Program-made: the position numbers and the translations under genes
Shown here: one piece after another, positions 9,791 to 17,716 of the stretch
Layout of the letters: every line of letters begins with the position of its first letter
Numbering within the stretch: position 1 is the stretch's first letter
Notes under the pieces: model-generated
Seen by the model: the letters and a program-made list of their open reading frames with translations, nothing else
The model's database searches: none
Told to the model about the DNA's origin: nothing
Origin: Paracidovorax oryzae ATCC 19882
Lineage (GTDB): Bacteria; Pseudomonadota; Gammaproteobacteria; Burkholderiales; Burkholderiaceae_C
Reading direction: 5' to 3'
DNA length: 64,000 nt
Assembly: GCF_000687165.1 (NCBI RefSeq)
Contig: NZ_JMKU01000013.1
Span: 62,001-126,000, forward strand

Positions 9791-9838
9791 CTTCGTCCTG
9801 TCTTTTTGTCCTGCTGACGTCCAACCGGAATTATCCGC

Positions 9839-10789
9839 GTGATCCTGCGCCACACATTCACTCCCCACAACAACACCCGGCTCACGCACCTGTGCGGGCC
9901 CGCCGATGCCCACCTGCGCACCATCGAGGCGGCGCTGTCCGTCGGCATCGCGCACCGCCACGAGCAGTTCAAGGTGGACGGCCCCAAGGCCCGGGCCACC
10001 CAGGCAATGGAACTGCTGCAGGCGATCTACGAGATCGCCGACCGGCCCGTCACCGAAGAGCAGGTGCAGCTCATGCTGGCTGGCGACGGCGCCCTGCGGG
10101 AGGCGGCCGACGGGGCCGTGGTGCTCAACACGCGCCGTGCCGACCTGCGCGCGCGCACGCCCACCCAGAGCGTGTACCTGGACAACATCGCCAGCCACGA
10201 CATCACCTTCGGCATCGGCCCGGCGGGCACCGGCAAGACCTACCTGGCCGTGGCCTGCGCCGTCGATGCGCTGGAGCGCAGCGCCGTGCAGCGCATCGTG
10301 CTCACCCGCCCGGCCGTGGAGGCGGGCGAGCGCCTGGGCTTCCTGCCCGGCGACCTGACACAGAAGGTGGACCCCTACCTGCGCCCGCTCTACGACGCGC
10401 TCTACGACCTGATGGGCTACGACAAGGTGCAGAAGGCCTTCGAGCGCAATGCGCTGGAGATCGCGCCGCTGGCGTTCATGCGCGGGCGCACGCTCAACAA
10501 CGCCTTCGTCATCCTCGACGAGGCGCAGAACACCACGCCCGAGCAGATGAAGATGTTCCTCACCCGCATCGGCTTCGGCGCACGGGCGGTGGTCACGGGC
10601 GACGTGAGCCAGATCGACCTGCCCAAGGGCGCGATGAGCGGCCTGATCGACGCCGAGCGGGTGCTCAAGCGCGTCAAGGGCATCGCCGTGACGCGCTTCA
10701 CGACCGCCGACGTGGTGCGGCACCCGCTGGTGGCGCGCATCGTCGATGCCTATGATGCCCAGCGCAGCAGCCGTTCCGGCGCGGCGTGA
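9839..10789 (+). CDS. PhoH family protein (PhoH-like ATPase)
   Basis: This 316-residue cytosolic P-loop ATPase of the PhoH/YbeZ type is usually encoded next to ybeY and linked with RNA metabolism. Walker A is [11 protein letters not shown] near residue 127, and Walker B is [11 protein letters not shown] near residue 225. The chosen start is a GTG. No ATG precedes the conserved N-terminal segment, and 48 bases separate it from ruvA. The normal downstream partner ybeY is displaced by a 2.3 kb interval of accessory genes on the other strand. Confidence 0.93.
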   Translation: MILRHTFTPHNNTRLTHLCGPADAHLRTIEAALSVGIAHRHEQFKVDGPKARATQAMELLQAIYEIADRPVTEEQVQLMLAGDGALREAADGAVVLNTRRADLRARTPTQSVYLDNIASHDITFGIGPAGTGKTYLAVACAVDALERSAVQRIVLTRPAVEAGERLGFLPGDLTQKVDPYLRPLYDALYDLMGYDKVQKAFERNALEIAPLAFMRGRTLNNAFVILDEAQNTTPEQMKMFLTRIGFGARAVVTGDVSQIDLPKGAMSGLIDAERVLKRVKGIAVTRFTTADVVRHPLVARIVDAYDAQRSSRSGAA

Positions 10790-10871
10790 CCGGCGGATCG
10801 CTACAGATAAAAGATCGTCCAACGAAACCCTTCCGGCGCCGCTGCCGCATCTTGTCATTCGGGCGTGGACT

Positions 10872-10899
10872 GCCTGCGATGCAGAGCCTCGCCAGAACC
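10872..10899 (+). repeat. 28-bp direct repeat, left copy
   Basis: A 28-base sequence beginning GCCTGCGATGCAG and ending CGCCAGAACC lies 82 bases after the phoH stop. A second copy with a single mismatch occurs at 12999-13026, just before ybeY. Both copies have the same orientation and bracket the DUF6402-like module. Similarity stops abruptly on both sides of the 28 bases. It could be an insertion-site duplication, a recombination site or a dispersed genomic repeat. Confidence 0.75.
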
Positions 10900-10919
10900 A
10901 CGGCGATGAGGCCGCTTCC

Positions 10920-10982
10920 TCACCACTCCAGCGCGATCGGAAGGCGCACGCGATGCACCTGGCGCCTATCGGGGACGGTCAT
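10920..10982 (-). pseudogene. Remnant of a DUF6402-like gene 3' end (second remnant)
   Basis: A 20-residue reading frame starts at an ATG that overlaps the stop of the preceding small-protein gene (ATGA). It ends in [11 protein letters not shown], which matches the last residues of the intact DUF6402-like protein (HRVRLAFPITLEW). Only the last part of the gene is present. It looks like a relic left by tandem duplication of a small-protein gene together with the flanking DUF6402 tail. Whether it is translated is unknown. Confidence 0.7.
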
Positions 10983-11392
10983 GCCGGCGGCTCCGTATGG
11001 GGGCAACCCGGTATCTGCGCCGCCTCCGTGCATTCCTGCGGGATGTTCTCGAAGACAAGCTCCTTGCCCACATAGACTTTGTTGGCTTGCTCGGGTGGGT
11101 CGAGCTGCCAGCGGATCTCACGGCCGGCCGCAAGGTCGACCACCTGGCTTTCCCTCAGCCGCTCCCGGGGATCGATCCGGTAGAGGCGGACGACGGACGG
11201 AACCTTCTGGTCGCGGTGCACGATGCGCTGCCACGGCGATGCGTGGTAGATCTCCAGCCGATACACATGGTGGGGGCTGTTGTAGCTGTTGAACAGTGTC
11301 GGCGTGGTCATGTACCAGCCCAGCGCCACGCAGGCATCCAGTGCCAGGCACCAGACGACGCAGGACACGCTCTTGAGTCGGGGCAGTTTCAT
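10979..11392 (-). CDS. Small membrane-anchored protein, paralogue A (function unknown)
   Basis: This 137-residue protein has one N-terminal hydrophobic segment (about residues 9-28, VSCVVWCLALDACVALGWYM) and a polar remainder, probably periplasmic, with two Cys near the end (PQECTEAAQIPGCP). It is about two-thirds identical to the 136-residue gene just upstream. The start at 11392 is set by alignment with that copy. Its stop overlaps the ATG of a DUF6402-tail remnant. The arrangement resembles duplicated immunity or partner genes, but that is an inference. No known family is recognised. Confidence 0.75.
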   Translation of the reverse strand: MKLPRLKSVSCVVWCLALDACVALGWYMTTPTLFNSYNSPHHVYRLEIYHASPWQRIVHRDQKVPSVVRLYRIDPRERLRESQVVDLAAGREIRWQLDPPEQANKVYVGKELVFENIPQECTEAAQIPGCPHTEPPA

Positions 11393-11451
11393 CAGCACTC
11401 GAGCGTGATCGGGAACGCGAGGCGCTCAGGACGCTTGGCGAAAGTGTTCAT
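11392..11451 (-). pseudogene. Remnant of a DUF6402-like gene 3' end (first remnant)
   Basis: A 19-residue frame begins at an ATG overlapping the stop of paralogue B and ends ERLAFPITLEC. Its DNA is nearly identical to the last 30-odd bases of the intact DUF6402-like gene. Its TGA shares a base with the ATG of paralogue A, exactly as the intact DUF6402 gene's TGA does with paralogue B. This supports tandem duplication of a unit made of the DUF6402 tail and a small gene. Confidence 0.75.
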
Positions 11452-11858
11452 TCCGCAGGCTGGGTGCGGGGGCAACTCGGTATCCGCGCCGCCTCCGTGC
11501 ATTCCGGTGGGATGTTTTCAAACATGACGCTCCCGGCATAGACTGTATTGAATTGCACGGGCGGATCAAGATGCCAACTGACGTCGCCGCCGCCGATGAG
11601 ATCGACCACCTCGCTTTCTCCCAGCAGTTCTCTAGGCTCGACCCGGTACAGGCGGAAGATGGCCGGGTACTTCTGGTCGTAATGCACGATGCGCTGCCAC
11701 GGCGATGCGTGATAAGTCTCCAGCCGGTAGACATCATGGGGACTGTTGTCGATGGTGAAAAGCGTCGACCGGGTCGCATACCAGCCCAGCGCCACGCAGG
11801 CATGCAGCGCCAGGCACCAGACGATGCAGGGCACGTTCTTGAGTCGGGACAGTTTCAT
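11448..11858 (-). CDS. Small membrane-anchored protein, paralogue B (function unknown)
   Basis: This 136-residue protein has one hydrophobic segment (residues about 9-27) and a soluble domain containing YHASPWQRIVHYDQK and a C-terminal pair of Cys. The start at 11858 shares its A with the TGA of the upstream DUF6402-like gene and has a GGAG site six bases before it, so translation is likely coupled. A longer frame to 12020 lies inside the upstream gene in another frame and is rejected. The coupling and topology suggest that it acts together with the DUF6402-like protein at the inner membrane. This is unproven. Confidence 0.78.
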   Translation of the reverse strand: MKLSRLKNVPCIVWCLALHACVALGWYATRSTLFTIDNSPHDVYRLETYHASPWQRIVHYDQKYPAIFRLYRVEPRELLGESEVVDLIGGGDVSWHLDPPVQFNTVYAGSVMFENIPPECTEAARIPSCPRTQPAE

Positions 11859-12739
11859 CACCACTCCAGCGTGATCGGGAACGCGAGGCGCACGCGGTGC
11901 ACATCGGAGACAACCATGAAATCCCCGCCCCGACCATGCAGGGCGCGCCATTGCCGGAAATGTCGGTTCTGCACCAGATAGCTCTGGCGGCCCGCGCCGT
12001 CGGCATCGGCGTACATCCACTGCTCGCCGAGGGGAATGTCCATCGCGGACCGGGGGGAACGCTTCACGCCGAGAGGCCCCCAGAAGCCCAGCGGCTGCGA
12101 CAGTAAGGAATCGTCGTTGAAGTCATAGGAATCGCGCAGGTAGAAGGCCAGTTCGTCGATCGCGATGGACACCTTGCCGCGCCCCCTGGGCGTCACCAGG
12201 CCCGACACCGCGATCTTGAGCGTGGCCTCGCCCATGGCGCCGTAGAAGTCGTCCAGGGGGTCGCCGAATCGGCCTACGTTCAGGAAATTCACCTGGCAGG
12301 TGTCGTCCAGGATCTTGGCCGGCTGATTCAGATCGCCAAAGCGCCAGGGCGGGGTTTTACCAATCGTCTGCTGTTCAACCCGTTTTTTTAGCTCCACCAT
12401 CCCCGCAGGGCTGTTCCACCGCGCCTGCAATTGGGACACGGCGGCCCGCACACGGGAAAAGCCCAGGGCCCAGCCCATGGTGACCACGTTTTCTTCCAAT
12501 TGCGAGGCAGGCAACTGGAGTAGCTTGTTTGGCGACTTGCTGATTTTGATCGGCAGGTTGATCGCAAACCCCACGCCCCTGAACCACCGCTCCATCAGCG
12601 CCGCCGCCACCGGCCACCCCAGGTGCGAGCGCATTACACCCGGAATCTCATCGAGCCGGAAGCGCCGGACCCTGGGCGGCAGTTTCTTTTCGAGTTCCGC
12701 GCGAAGCTTCTGTCTATCGACCTGAACAATAGGGTCCAT
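11858..12739 (-). CDS. DUF6402-like protein (putative secretion-linked or toxin-like, function unknown)
   Basis: This 293-residue protein has no signal peptide or membrane segment. The N-terminal motif IPGVMRSHLGWPVAAALMERWF and the later FYLRDSYDFND...QPLGFWGPLGV region match my memory of DUF6402, an uncharacterised proteobacterial family. It is the first gene of a minus-strand cluster inserted between phoH and ybeY, and it is translationally coupled to a small membrane-anchored protein. Two truncated copies of its 3' end follow downstream. A link to polymorphic toxin or type VI secretion cargo is suggested only by this architecture. The family name is a recollection, not a search result. 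Confidence 0.65.
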   Translation of the reverse strand: MDPIVQVDRQKLRAELEKKLPPRVRRFRLDEIPGVMRSHLGWPVAAALMERWFRGVGFAINLPIKISKSPNKLLQLPASQLEENVVTMGWALGFSRVRAAVSQLQARWNSPAGMVELKKRVEQQTIGKTPPWRFGDLNQPAKILDDTCQVNFLNVGRFGDPLDDFYGAMGEATLKIAVSGLVTPRGRGKVSIAIDELAFYLRDSYDFNDDSLLSQPLGFWGPLGVKRSPRSAMDIPLGEQWMYADADGAGRQSYLVQNRHFRQWRALHGRGGDFMVVSDVHRVRLAFPITLEW

Positions 12740-13101
12740 CGCCCTTCCCTCTGCTTATTTTCGGGGCCGGATTCTCCGGGCAAAAGCGCCAGGGATCGGA
12801 GGGATGGAGCGGCAGCGTGGTGACGGCGTGTAACGGTGCCGGGCAGCCGCACCGATGGGCGGGAGCGGCCCTGCCGGGAATCGCTTCTTTTTTCATAGCG
12901 AACTATCGATACTTTTCAGCGGCACGGGGGCAAAATGGCTGGACGCGCTTGGACACACCCGCGACAGCCGGGGGACGCCCGGCGCACTCCGCCGCGCAGC
13001 CTGCGATGCAGCGCCTCGCCAGAACCGCTTCGCCGGGTTCCGTCGGCGGCTTTCGCATCAAATAGCGAACCATTCAATACATACGACGACGCTAGGCTCC
13101 C
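12740..13101. other. Intergenic region between the DUF6402-like gene and ybeY
   Basis: This 362-base divergent interval must hold the promoters of the DUF6402-like operon (left) and ybeY (right). It also contains the right copy of the 28-bp repeat at 12999-13026. Short open frames here have no convincing ribosome site or coding bias. A GAGGGAAGGG tract just before 12739 serves as the ribosome site for the minus-strand gene. Nothing else is recognised. Confidence 0.6.
12999..13026 (+). repeat. 28-bp direct repeat, right copy
   Basis: This copy matches the left one at 10872-10899 in 27 of 28 positions. It lies 75 bases before the ybeY start. The two copies delimit a 2.1 kb segment that contains all the DUF6402-like and small-protein genes and nothing from the conserved phoH-ybeY pair. 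Confidence 0.75.
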
Positions 13102-13560
13102 ATGGCCCTGAACCAGCTTTCCCTCTCCCTGCAGTTCGCGCGGTTTCCCGGCGTGGAGGCGCACCGCGCCGCCCTGCCCCGGCATGCCGTCGTCCGCTGG
13201 ATCCGCCACGCGCTCTCGCTGGACGCGGAAATCACCGTGCGCATCGTCGATGCCGAAGAGGGCCAGGCCCTGAACCGCGAGTACCGGCACAAGGACTACG
13301 CCACCAACGTGCTCACCTTCGACTACGCGCAGGAGCCGGTGGTCATGGCCGACCTCGTGCTCTGCGCCCCGGTGGTCGAGCGCGAGGCGCGCGAGCAGAA
13401 CAAGGCGCTGCACGAGCACTACGCCCACCTGCTGGTGCACGGCACCCTGCACGCCCAGGGCTGGGACCACGAGACCAGCGCCGAGGACGCGGACGAGATG
13501 GAGGCCTACGAGACGGCGATCATGCAGGAGCTGGGCTTCGCGGATCCCTACTCGGACTGA
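13102..13560 (+). CDS. ybeY: Endoribonuclease YbeY (rRNA maturation factor)
   Basis: YbeY is a zinc-dependent endoribonuclease needed for 16S rRNA 3' maturation and ribosome quality control. The 152-residue protein carries the three-histidine metal motif as [11 protein letters not shown] near residues 113-123 and the ANVLTFDY-type core (TNVLTFDY). The last 13 bases overlap the convergent dtd gene. Its usual operon partner phoH lies upstream but is separated by the inserted module. Confidence 0.95.
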   Translation: MALNQLSLSLQFARFPGVEAHRAALPRHAVVRWIRHALSLDAEITVRIVDAEEGQALNREYRHKDYATNVLTFDYAQEPVVMADLVLCAPVVEREAREQNKALHEHYAHLLVHGTLHAQGWDHETSAEDADEMEAYETAIMQELGFADPYSD

Positions 13561-14021
13561 GAGCCTGCCGGACTGGACGGCGGGGCGATCCGCAGCGGGA
13601 TCGTCACCGGCCCGTCGTTGACGAGGTGCACCTGCATCTCGGCCGCGAAGCGCCCGGTCTCCACCAGCGGGTGCAGGGCACGGGCACGTTCCACGAAATG
13701 GCCGTAGAGCCGGCGGCCGTCTTCCGGCGCGGCCGCCTGCGTGAAGCTCGGCCGGTTGCCGCCGCGCGTGTCGGCTGCCAGGGTGAACTGGCTCACGAGC
13801 AACAACCCCCCGCCCGTGTCCTGCACGCTGCGGTTCATCTTGCCGGCCTCGTCGGCGAAGATGCGCAGCTTGAGCAGCTTGTCCAGGAGTCGGTCGGCCT
13901 GCGCTTCGGTGTCGCCGCGTTCGGCGCATACCAGCACGAGCAGGCCGGGGCCGATGCGGCCCACGGTGGCTCCGTCGATGTCCACGCGCGCCTCGCGCAC
14001 GCGCTGCAGCAGGCCCATCAT
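13548..14021 (-). CDS. dtd: D-aminoacyl-tRNA deacylase
   Basis: Dtd hydrolyses D-amino acids (and Gly mischarged on tRNA-Ala) from tRNA. The product is 157 residues with the N-terminal [14 protein letters not shown], the [17 protein letters not shown] active-site motif (SQxT) and the NDGPVTIPL motif near the C-terminus (the GP motif, here as GPVT). The ATG at 14021 has GAGGAG nine bases upstream. It overlaps the CDF transporter stop as ATGA, implying coupling, and overlaps ybeY convergently by 13 bases. Confidence 0.95.
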   Translation of the reverse strand: MMGLLQRVREARVDIDGATVGRIGPGLLVLVCAERGDTEAQADRLLDKLLKLRIFADEAGKMNRSVQDTGGGLLLVSQFTLAADTRGGNRPSFTQAAAPEDGRRLYGHFVERARALHPLVETGRFAAEMQVHLVNDGPVTIPLRIAPPSSPAGSQSE

Positions 14022-14941
14022 GGGTGCAGGCTCCTCGTTTCGTCGTCTTCCATGGGGGTGGCCACGGCTTCCATGCCCGTGGGCAGCAGTTCGATGGTGG
14101 CGCGCAGGCCGGGCACGGCATCCACCAGCGCCTGCTCCACCGCGCCCCGCAGCCGCGCGGCCTCGGCCAGGCTCCATTCGCCCGGCACGTGCAGGTGCAG
14201 GGACACGTGCCGGCGGCGCCCGGCTCGGCGCGTGGCCACGTGGTCGAAATGCACGCCGGGCTGGCGCCGGGTGAAGGCGGCCAGCGCCGCGTCGATCGCC
14301 GCGCGCTCCTGCGGCTCCACGGCTTCGTCCATCAGGCCCTGCGATGCGCGCCAGACGAGGCGGGAGCCTTCCCGCATGATGTTCAGCGCCACGGCGATCG
14401 CCACCACGGGATCGAGCCAGAGCCAGCCCGTGGCCATCACGCCGAGGATGCCCGCCACCACGCCGGCCGATGTCCAGACGTCCGTGATCAGGTGCCGGGC
14501 ATCGCCCTCCAGCGCCTCGGAGCGGTACGCCCGCGCCGAGCGCAGCATCATCCAGGCGAGCAGCCCGTTGAGGGCCGAACTGGCCACCGACAGCGCCAGG
14601 CCCCAGCCCAGCTGCTCGATGGGCGCGGGCACCAGCAGCCGGTGCACCGAGGCCCAGAGGATCGCCAGCGCCGCCCCCAGCACGAGGATGCCCTCGAAGC
14701 CGGAAGAAAAGTATTCGGCCTTGTGGTGGCCGAAGGGATGGTCGCCGTCGGCCGGGCGTTCGGCCACCGTGACCATCATCAGCGCGAACACGGCGCCCGC
14801 CAGGTTGACGAACGATTCGAGTGCGTCCGACAGCAGCCCGACGGAGCCGGTCAGGTACCAGGCGGCGCCCTTGAGGCCGATGGTGGCGAACGCCACGCCG
14901 ACGGAGATCCAGAGCAGCGTGCGCGGCGGCAGGGGCTTCAT
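14018..14941 (-). CDS. Cation diffusion facilitator (CDF) family transporter
   Basis: This 307-residue inner-membrane protein belongs to the CDF family, which exports divalent metals (Zn, Fe, Mn, Co) by proton exchange. It has about six membrane segments in the first 205 residues, the family motif [16 protein letters not shown] near residue 30, [12 protein letters not shown] near residue 68 and the HLITD metal-site motif near residue 150. A cytoplasmic C-terminal domain follows. The metal cannot be inferred. The start at 14941 ([13 protein letters not shown]) gives the normal short leader. The stop overlaps dtd. Confidence 0.92.
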   Translation of the reverse strand: MKPLPPRTLLWISVGVAFATIGLKGAAWYLTGSVGLLSDALESFVNLAGAVFALMMVTVAERPADGDHPFGHHKAEYFSSGFEGILVLGAALAILWASVHRLLVPAPIEQLGWGLALSVASSALNGLLAWMMLRSARAYRSEALEGDARHLITDVWTSAGVVAGILGVMATGWLWLDPVVAIAVALNIMREGSRLVWRASQGLMDEAVEPQERAAIDAALAAFTRRQPGVHFDHVATRRAGRRRHVSLHLHVPGEWSLAEAARLRGAVEQALVDAVPGLRATIELLPTGMEAVATPMEDDETRSLHP

Positions 14942-15131
14942 GCGCGGCCCCCGTGGCGTGCGGTGCGGCGCCGGCAAGGCGGGAGCGAAAAGGTCTGGGT
15001 CATGGCCGTCGGGAGAGTCTGCCCGGATTCTGCCCGAGAGGCATGTCATCCGGACACGGAAGCCCCAGGCGTACAGGTTCCCGGCCCGCCGGCGCACCAG
15101 ATGCCGCGGGAAAAGGCTCCCCCCATGCCGC

Positions 15132-16157
15132 TCATCCCACCGAGATCCTGCCCTCGCGGACCACCTGGGCCCACTGCGCCTGCTGCGCCTGGATGAACCT
15201 CCCGGCGCTCGCCTGCGAGGCATCGGCGAACATGTCGCCGCCCAGGGCCTGCACCCGCGCCTGCACCCCGGAATCGGCCAGCGTCTTGCGGATGGCGCCC
15301 ACCAGGGCCTCCCGGGTGTCCGCCGGCAACCCCGCCGGCGCCAGCACGGGATTCCATTCCAGCACCTCGTACTGGGGCACGCCCACCTCGGCCATGGTCG
15401 GCACCGTGGGCAGCGAACGGGCGCGCACCGACGCCGTCACCGCGAGCGCGCGCAGCGTACCCGACCGGATATGGCTGAGGGCGGACGCCACGTTGGCGAA
15501 GAACAGCGGCACCAGCCCGCCGATGACGTCTTTCATGGCCGGGCCGCCGCCGCGATAGGGAACGTGCGAGAGCTTCACGCCCGCGCGCTGCTCGAACAGG
15601 GCGCCGGCCAGGTGCTGCGCCGAGCCGTTGCCCGACGACGCATAGGCGATGGCCCCGGGCCGCTGGCGTGCCATGCGGACCACGTCCAGCACCGTGCGCG
15701 CCGGGAAATCCGCGGAGCACACGAGCACGTTCGGGAAGGTGGCCAGCACCGCCAGCGGCGTGAAGTCCCTGCCGATGTCGTAGGCCATCTTCGGATAAAG
15801 CGACGGGTTCACGGCGAACGAGGAGGCGTCCACCAGCAGCGTTGCGCCGTCCGGAGCCGCCCGCGCCACGAAGGCCCCTGCCACCTGCCCGCCGCCGCCG
15901 GGCCTGTTGTCCACCACCATCCCCTGGCCCAGGGCCTCGCCCATGCGCGGGGCGATGATGCGGGCCATGAGGTCGGCGCCGCCGCCGGCGGGGTAGGACA
16001 CCACCAGGGTGACCGGGCGCCCGCCCGCGACGGGCGCGGCGCGGCTGGCGCCCCAGGGAGCGCAGAGCGCGCCGGCCGAGGCGCCGAGCACGATGCCGCG
16101 GCGCGAGACCCATCCGGCGGGAACGGAGCCGGCCAGCGGCAGGGAGGCATCGGTCAT
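15132..16157 (-). CDS. Tripartite tricarboxylate transporter substrate-binding protein (Bug family)
   Basis: A periplasmic binding protein of the Bug/TctC family, 341 residues, abundant in Comamonadaceae. It has a twin-arginine-like leader (SRRGIVLGASAGALCAPWGASRA) and the family motifs VSYPAGGGADLMARI, VVDNRPGGGG and PYRGGGPAMKDVIGG. The ATG at 16157 is preferred because GAGGAG lies 10 bases upstream; a GTG 27 bases earlier is weaker. No tctA/tctB membrane genes are adjacent, so this is an orphan receptor and its ligand is unknown. Confidence 0.93.
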   Translation of the reverse strand: MTDASLPLAGSVPAGWVSRRGIVLGASAGALCAPWGASRAAPVAGGRPVTLVVSYPAGGGADLMARIIAPRMGEALGQGMVVDNRPGGGGQVAGAFVARAAPDGATLLVDASSFAVNPSLYPKMAYDIGRDFTPLAVLATFPNVLVCSADFPARTVLDVVRMARQRPGAIAYASSGNGSAQHLAGALFEQRAGVKLSHVPYRGGGPAMKDVIGGLVPLFFANVASALSHIRSGTLRALAVTASVRARSLPTVPTMAEVGVPQYEVLEWNPVLAPAGLPADTREALVGAIRKTLADSGVQARVQALGGDMFADASQASAGRFIQAQQAQWAQVVREGRISVG

Positions 16158-16217
16158 GGGGCCAGTCTCCTCAAGGCGTTTCACACGGGCGTGGCGAGTG
16201 TGCAGGCGGGGGGCGCG

Positions 16218-17651
16218 TCAGGCGTCGCCGTCCTCGACCAGCCGCGCCTTGACGCTGCGGCCCTTCACGCGGCCGGACGAGAGCCGCTGGGCGGCCTGCC
16301 GGGCCACGCTGCGCTCCACCGCCACGTAGGTGGAGAAGTCGTTCACGTTGATCTTGCCCACCTGCTCGCGCGTGAAGCCCATCTCGCCGGTGAGCGCGCC
16401 CAGCACGTCGCCCGCGCGGATCTTTTCCTTGCGGCCGCCGATGATCTGGATCGTGGCCATGGGCGGCTGCAGCGGCCCGCCCGGCGCGGGCGTGAGGCCG
16501 GAGAGCGGATGCCACTCCGAAGGCCGGCCCTGCAGCACCTCGATGCGCCCCACCTGCCCCATTTCCGGCAGGCTCGCGAGGCTGAGCGCCAGGCCTTCCG
16601 CGTCGGCGCGGCCGGTGCGCCCGATGCGGTGGATGTGCACCTCCGGGTCGGGCGCCACGTCCACGTTGATCACGGCCTGCAGCCCGGCGATGTCGATGCC
16701 GCGCGCGGCCACGTCGGTGGCCACCAGCACGCTGCAGCTGCGGTTGGCGAACTGCACCAGCACCTGGTCGCGGTCGCGCTGCTCCAGGTCGCCGTGCAGG
16801 GCAAGGGCGCTGAACCCCTGTGCGCGCAGCACCTCCACCAGGTCGCGGCACTGCTGCTTCGTGTTGCAGAACGCGATGGCGGATTCCGGCCGGAAATGGT
16901 TCAGCAGCTGCGAGACGGCATGCAGGCGCTCGCGCTCCTGCACCTCGTACCAGCGCTGCTCGATCTTGCCTTCGGCATGCTGGGCCTGCACGGCGATGCG
17001 CTGCGGATCCTTCATGAACTGCCGCGCGATCCGCTCGATGCCTTCGGGATAGGTGGCAGAGAACAGCAGCGTCTGGCGGGTGTCCGGGCAGCGGCGCGCC
17101 ACCTGGGCGATGTCTTCGGAGAAACCCATGTCGAGCATGCGGTCGGCCTCGTCCAGCACGAAGGTGGCCAGCGCGCCCAGGTCGAGCGTGCCGCGCTCCA
17201 GGTGGTCCATCACGCGGCCGGGCGTGCCGACGACGACATGCGCGCCGTGTTCCAGGCTCGCGATCTGCCCGCGCAGCGGCACGCCGCCGCAGAGGGTGAC
17301 GACCTTGATGTTCTCCTGCGCGCGGGCCAGCCGGCGGATCTCGGCCGCCACCTGGTCGGCCAGTTCGCGCGTGGGGCAGAGCACCAGCGCCTGCACGGCG
17401 AAGCGGCGCGGATTGAGGCGCTCCAGCAGGGCCAGCCCGAAGGCGGCCGTCTTGCCGCTGCCGGTGCTGGCCTGCGCGATCAGGTCGCGGCCCAGCAGGG
17501 CGGGCGGCAGGCTGGCCGCCTGGATGGGCGTCATGCGCTCGTAGCCGAGCTGGCGCAGGTTGGCCAGCACCTCGGGGGAAAGCCCGAGGGCGTCGAAGCC
17601 CGCGGACGCCGCGGCGGCCCGGGGAGCCGGGGAAGGGGGAGAGGGTTGCAT
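16218..17651 (-). CDS. dbpA: ATP-dependent RNA helicase DbpA
   Basis: A 477-residue DEAD-box helicase. Motifs are Q (GYERMTPIQAASLPPAL), I (ASTGSGKTA), II (VLDEADRML), III (FSATYP) and VI (HRIGRTGRA). The C-terminal domain from about residue 400 (IQIIGGRKEKIRAGDVLGAL) is the DbpA-specific RNA-binding domain that recognises 23S rRNA hairpin 92, so this is DbpA and not another DEAD-box helicase. It acts in large-subunit assembly. It stands alone on the minus strand, divergent from amn by 65 bases. Confidence 0.96.
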   Translation of the reverse strand: MQPSPPSPAPRAAAASAGFDALGLSPEVLANLRQLGYERMTPIQAASLPPALLGRDLIAQASTGSGKTAAFGLALLERLNPRRFAVQALVLCPTRELADQVAAEIRRLARAQENIKVVTLCGGVPLRGQIASLEHGAHVVVGTPGRVMDHLERGTLDLGALATFVLDEADRMLDMGFSEDIAQVARRCPDTRQTLLFSATYPEGIERIARQFMKDPQRIAVQAQHAEGKIEQRWYEVQERERLHAVSQLLNHFRPESAIAFCNTKQQCRDLVEVLRAQGFSALALHGDLEQRDRDQVLVQFANRSCSVLVATDVAARGIDIAGLQAVINVDVAPDPEVHIHRIGRTGRADAEGLALSLASLPEMGQVGRIEVLQGRPSEWHPLSGLTPAPGGPLQPPMATIQIIGGRKEKIRAGDVLGALTGEMGFTREQVGKINVNDFSTYVAVERSVARQAAQRLSSGRVKGRSVKARLVEDGDA

Positions 17652-17716
17652 CGCCCGATTATCCCGGCCCGGCCCCTTTCCCGGCGCACCATGCGGCGGG
17701 CGTGGACAATACGCCC

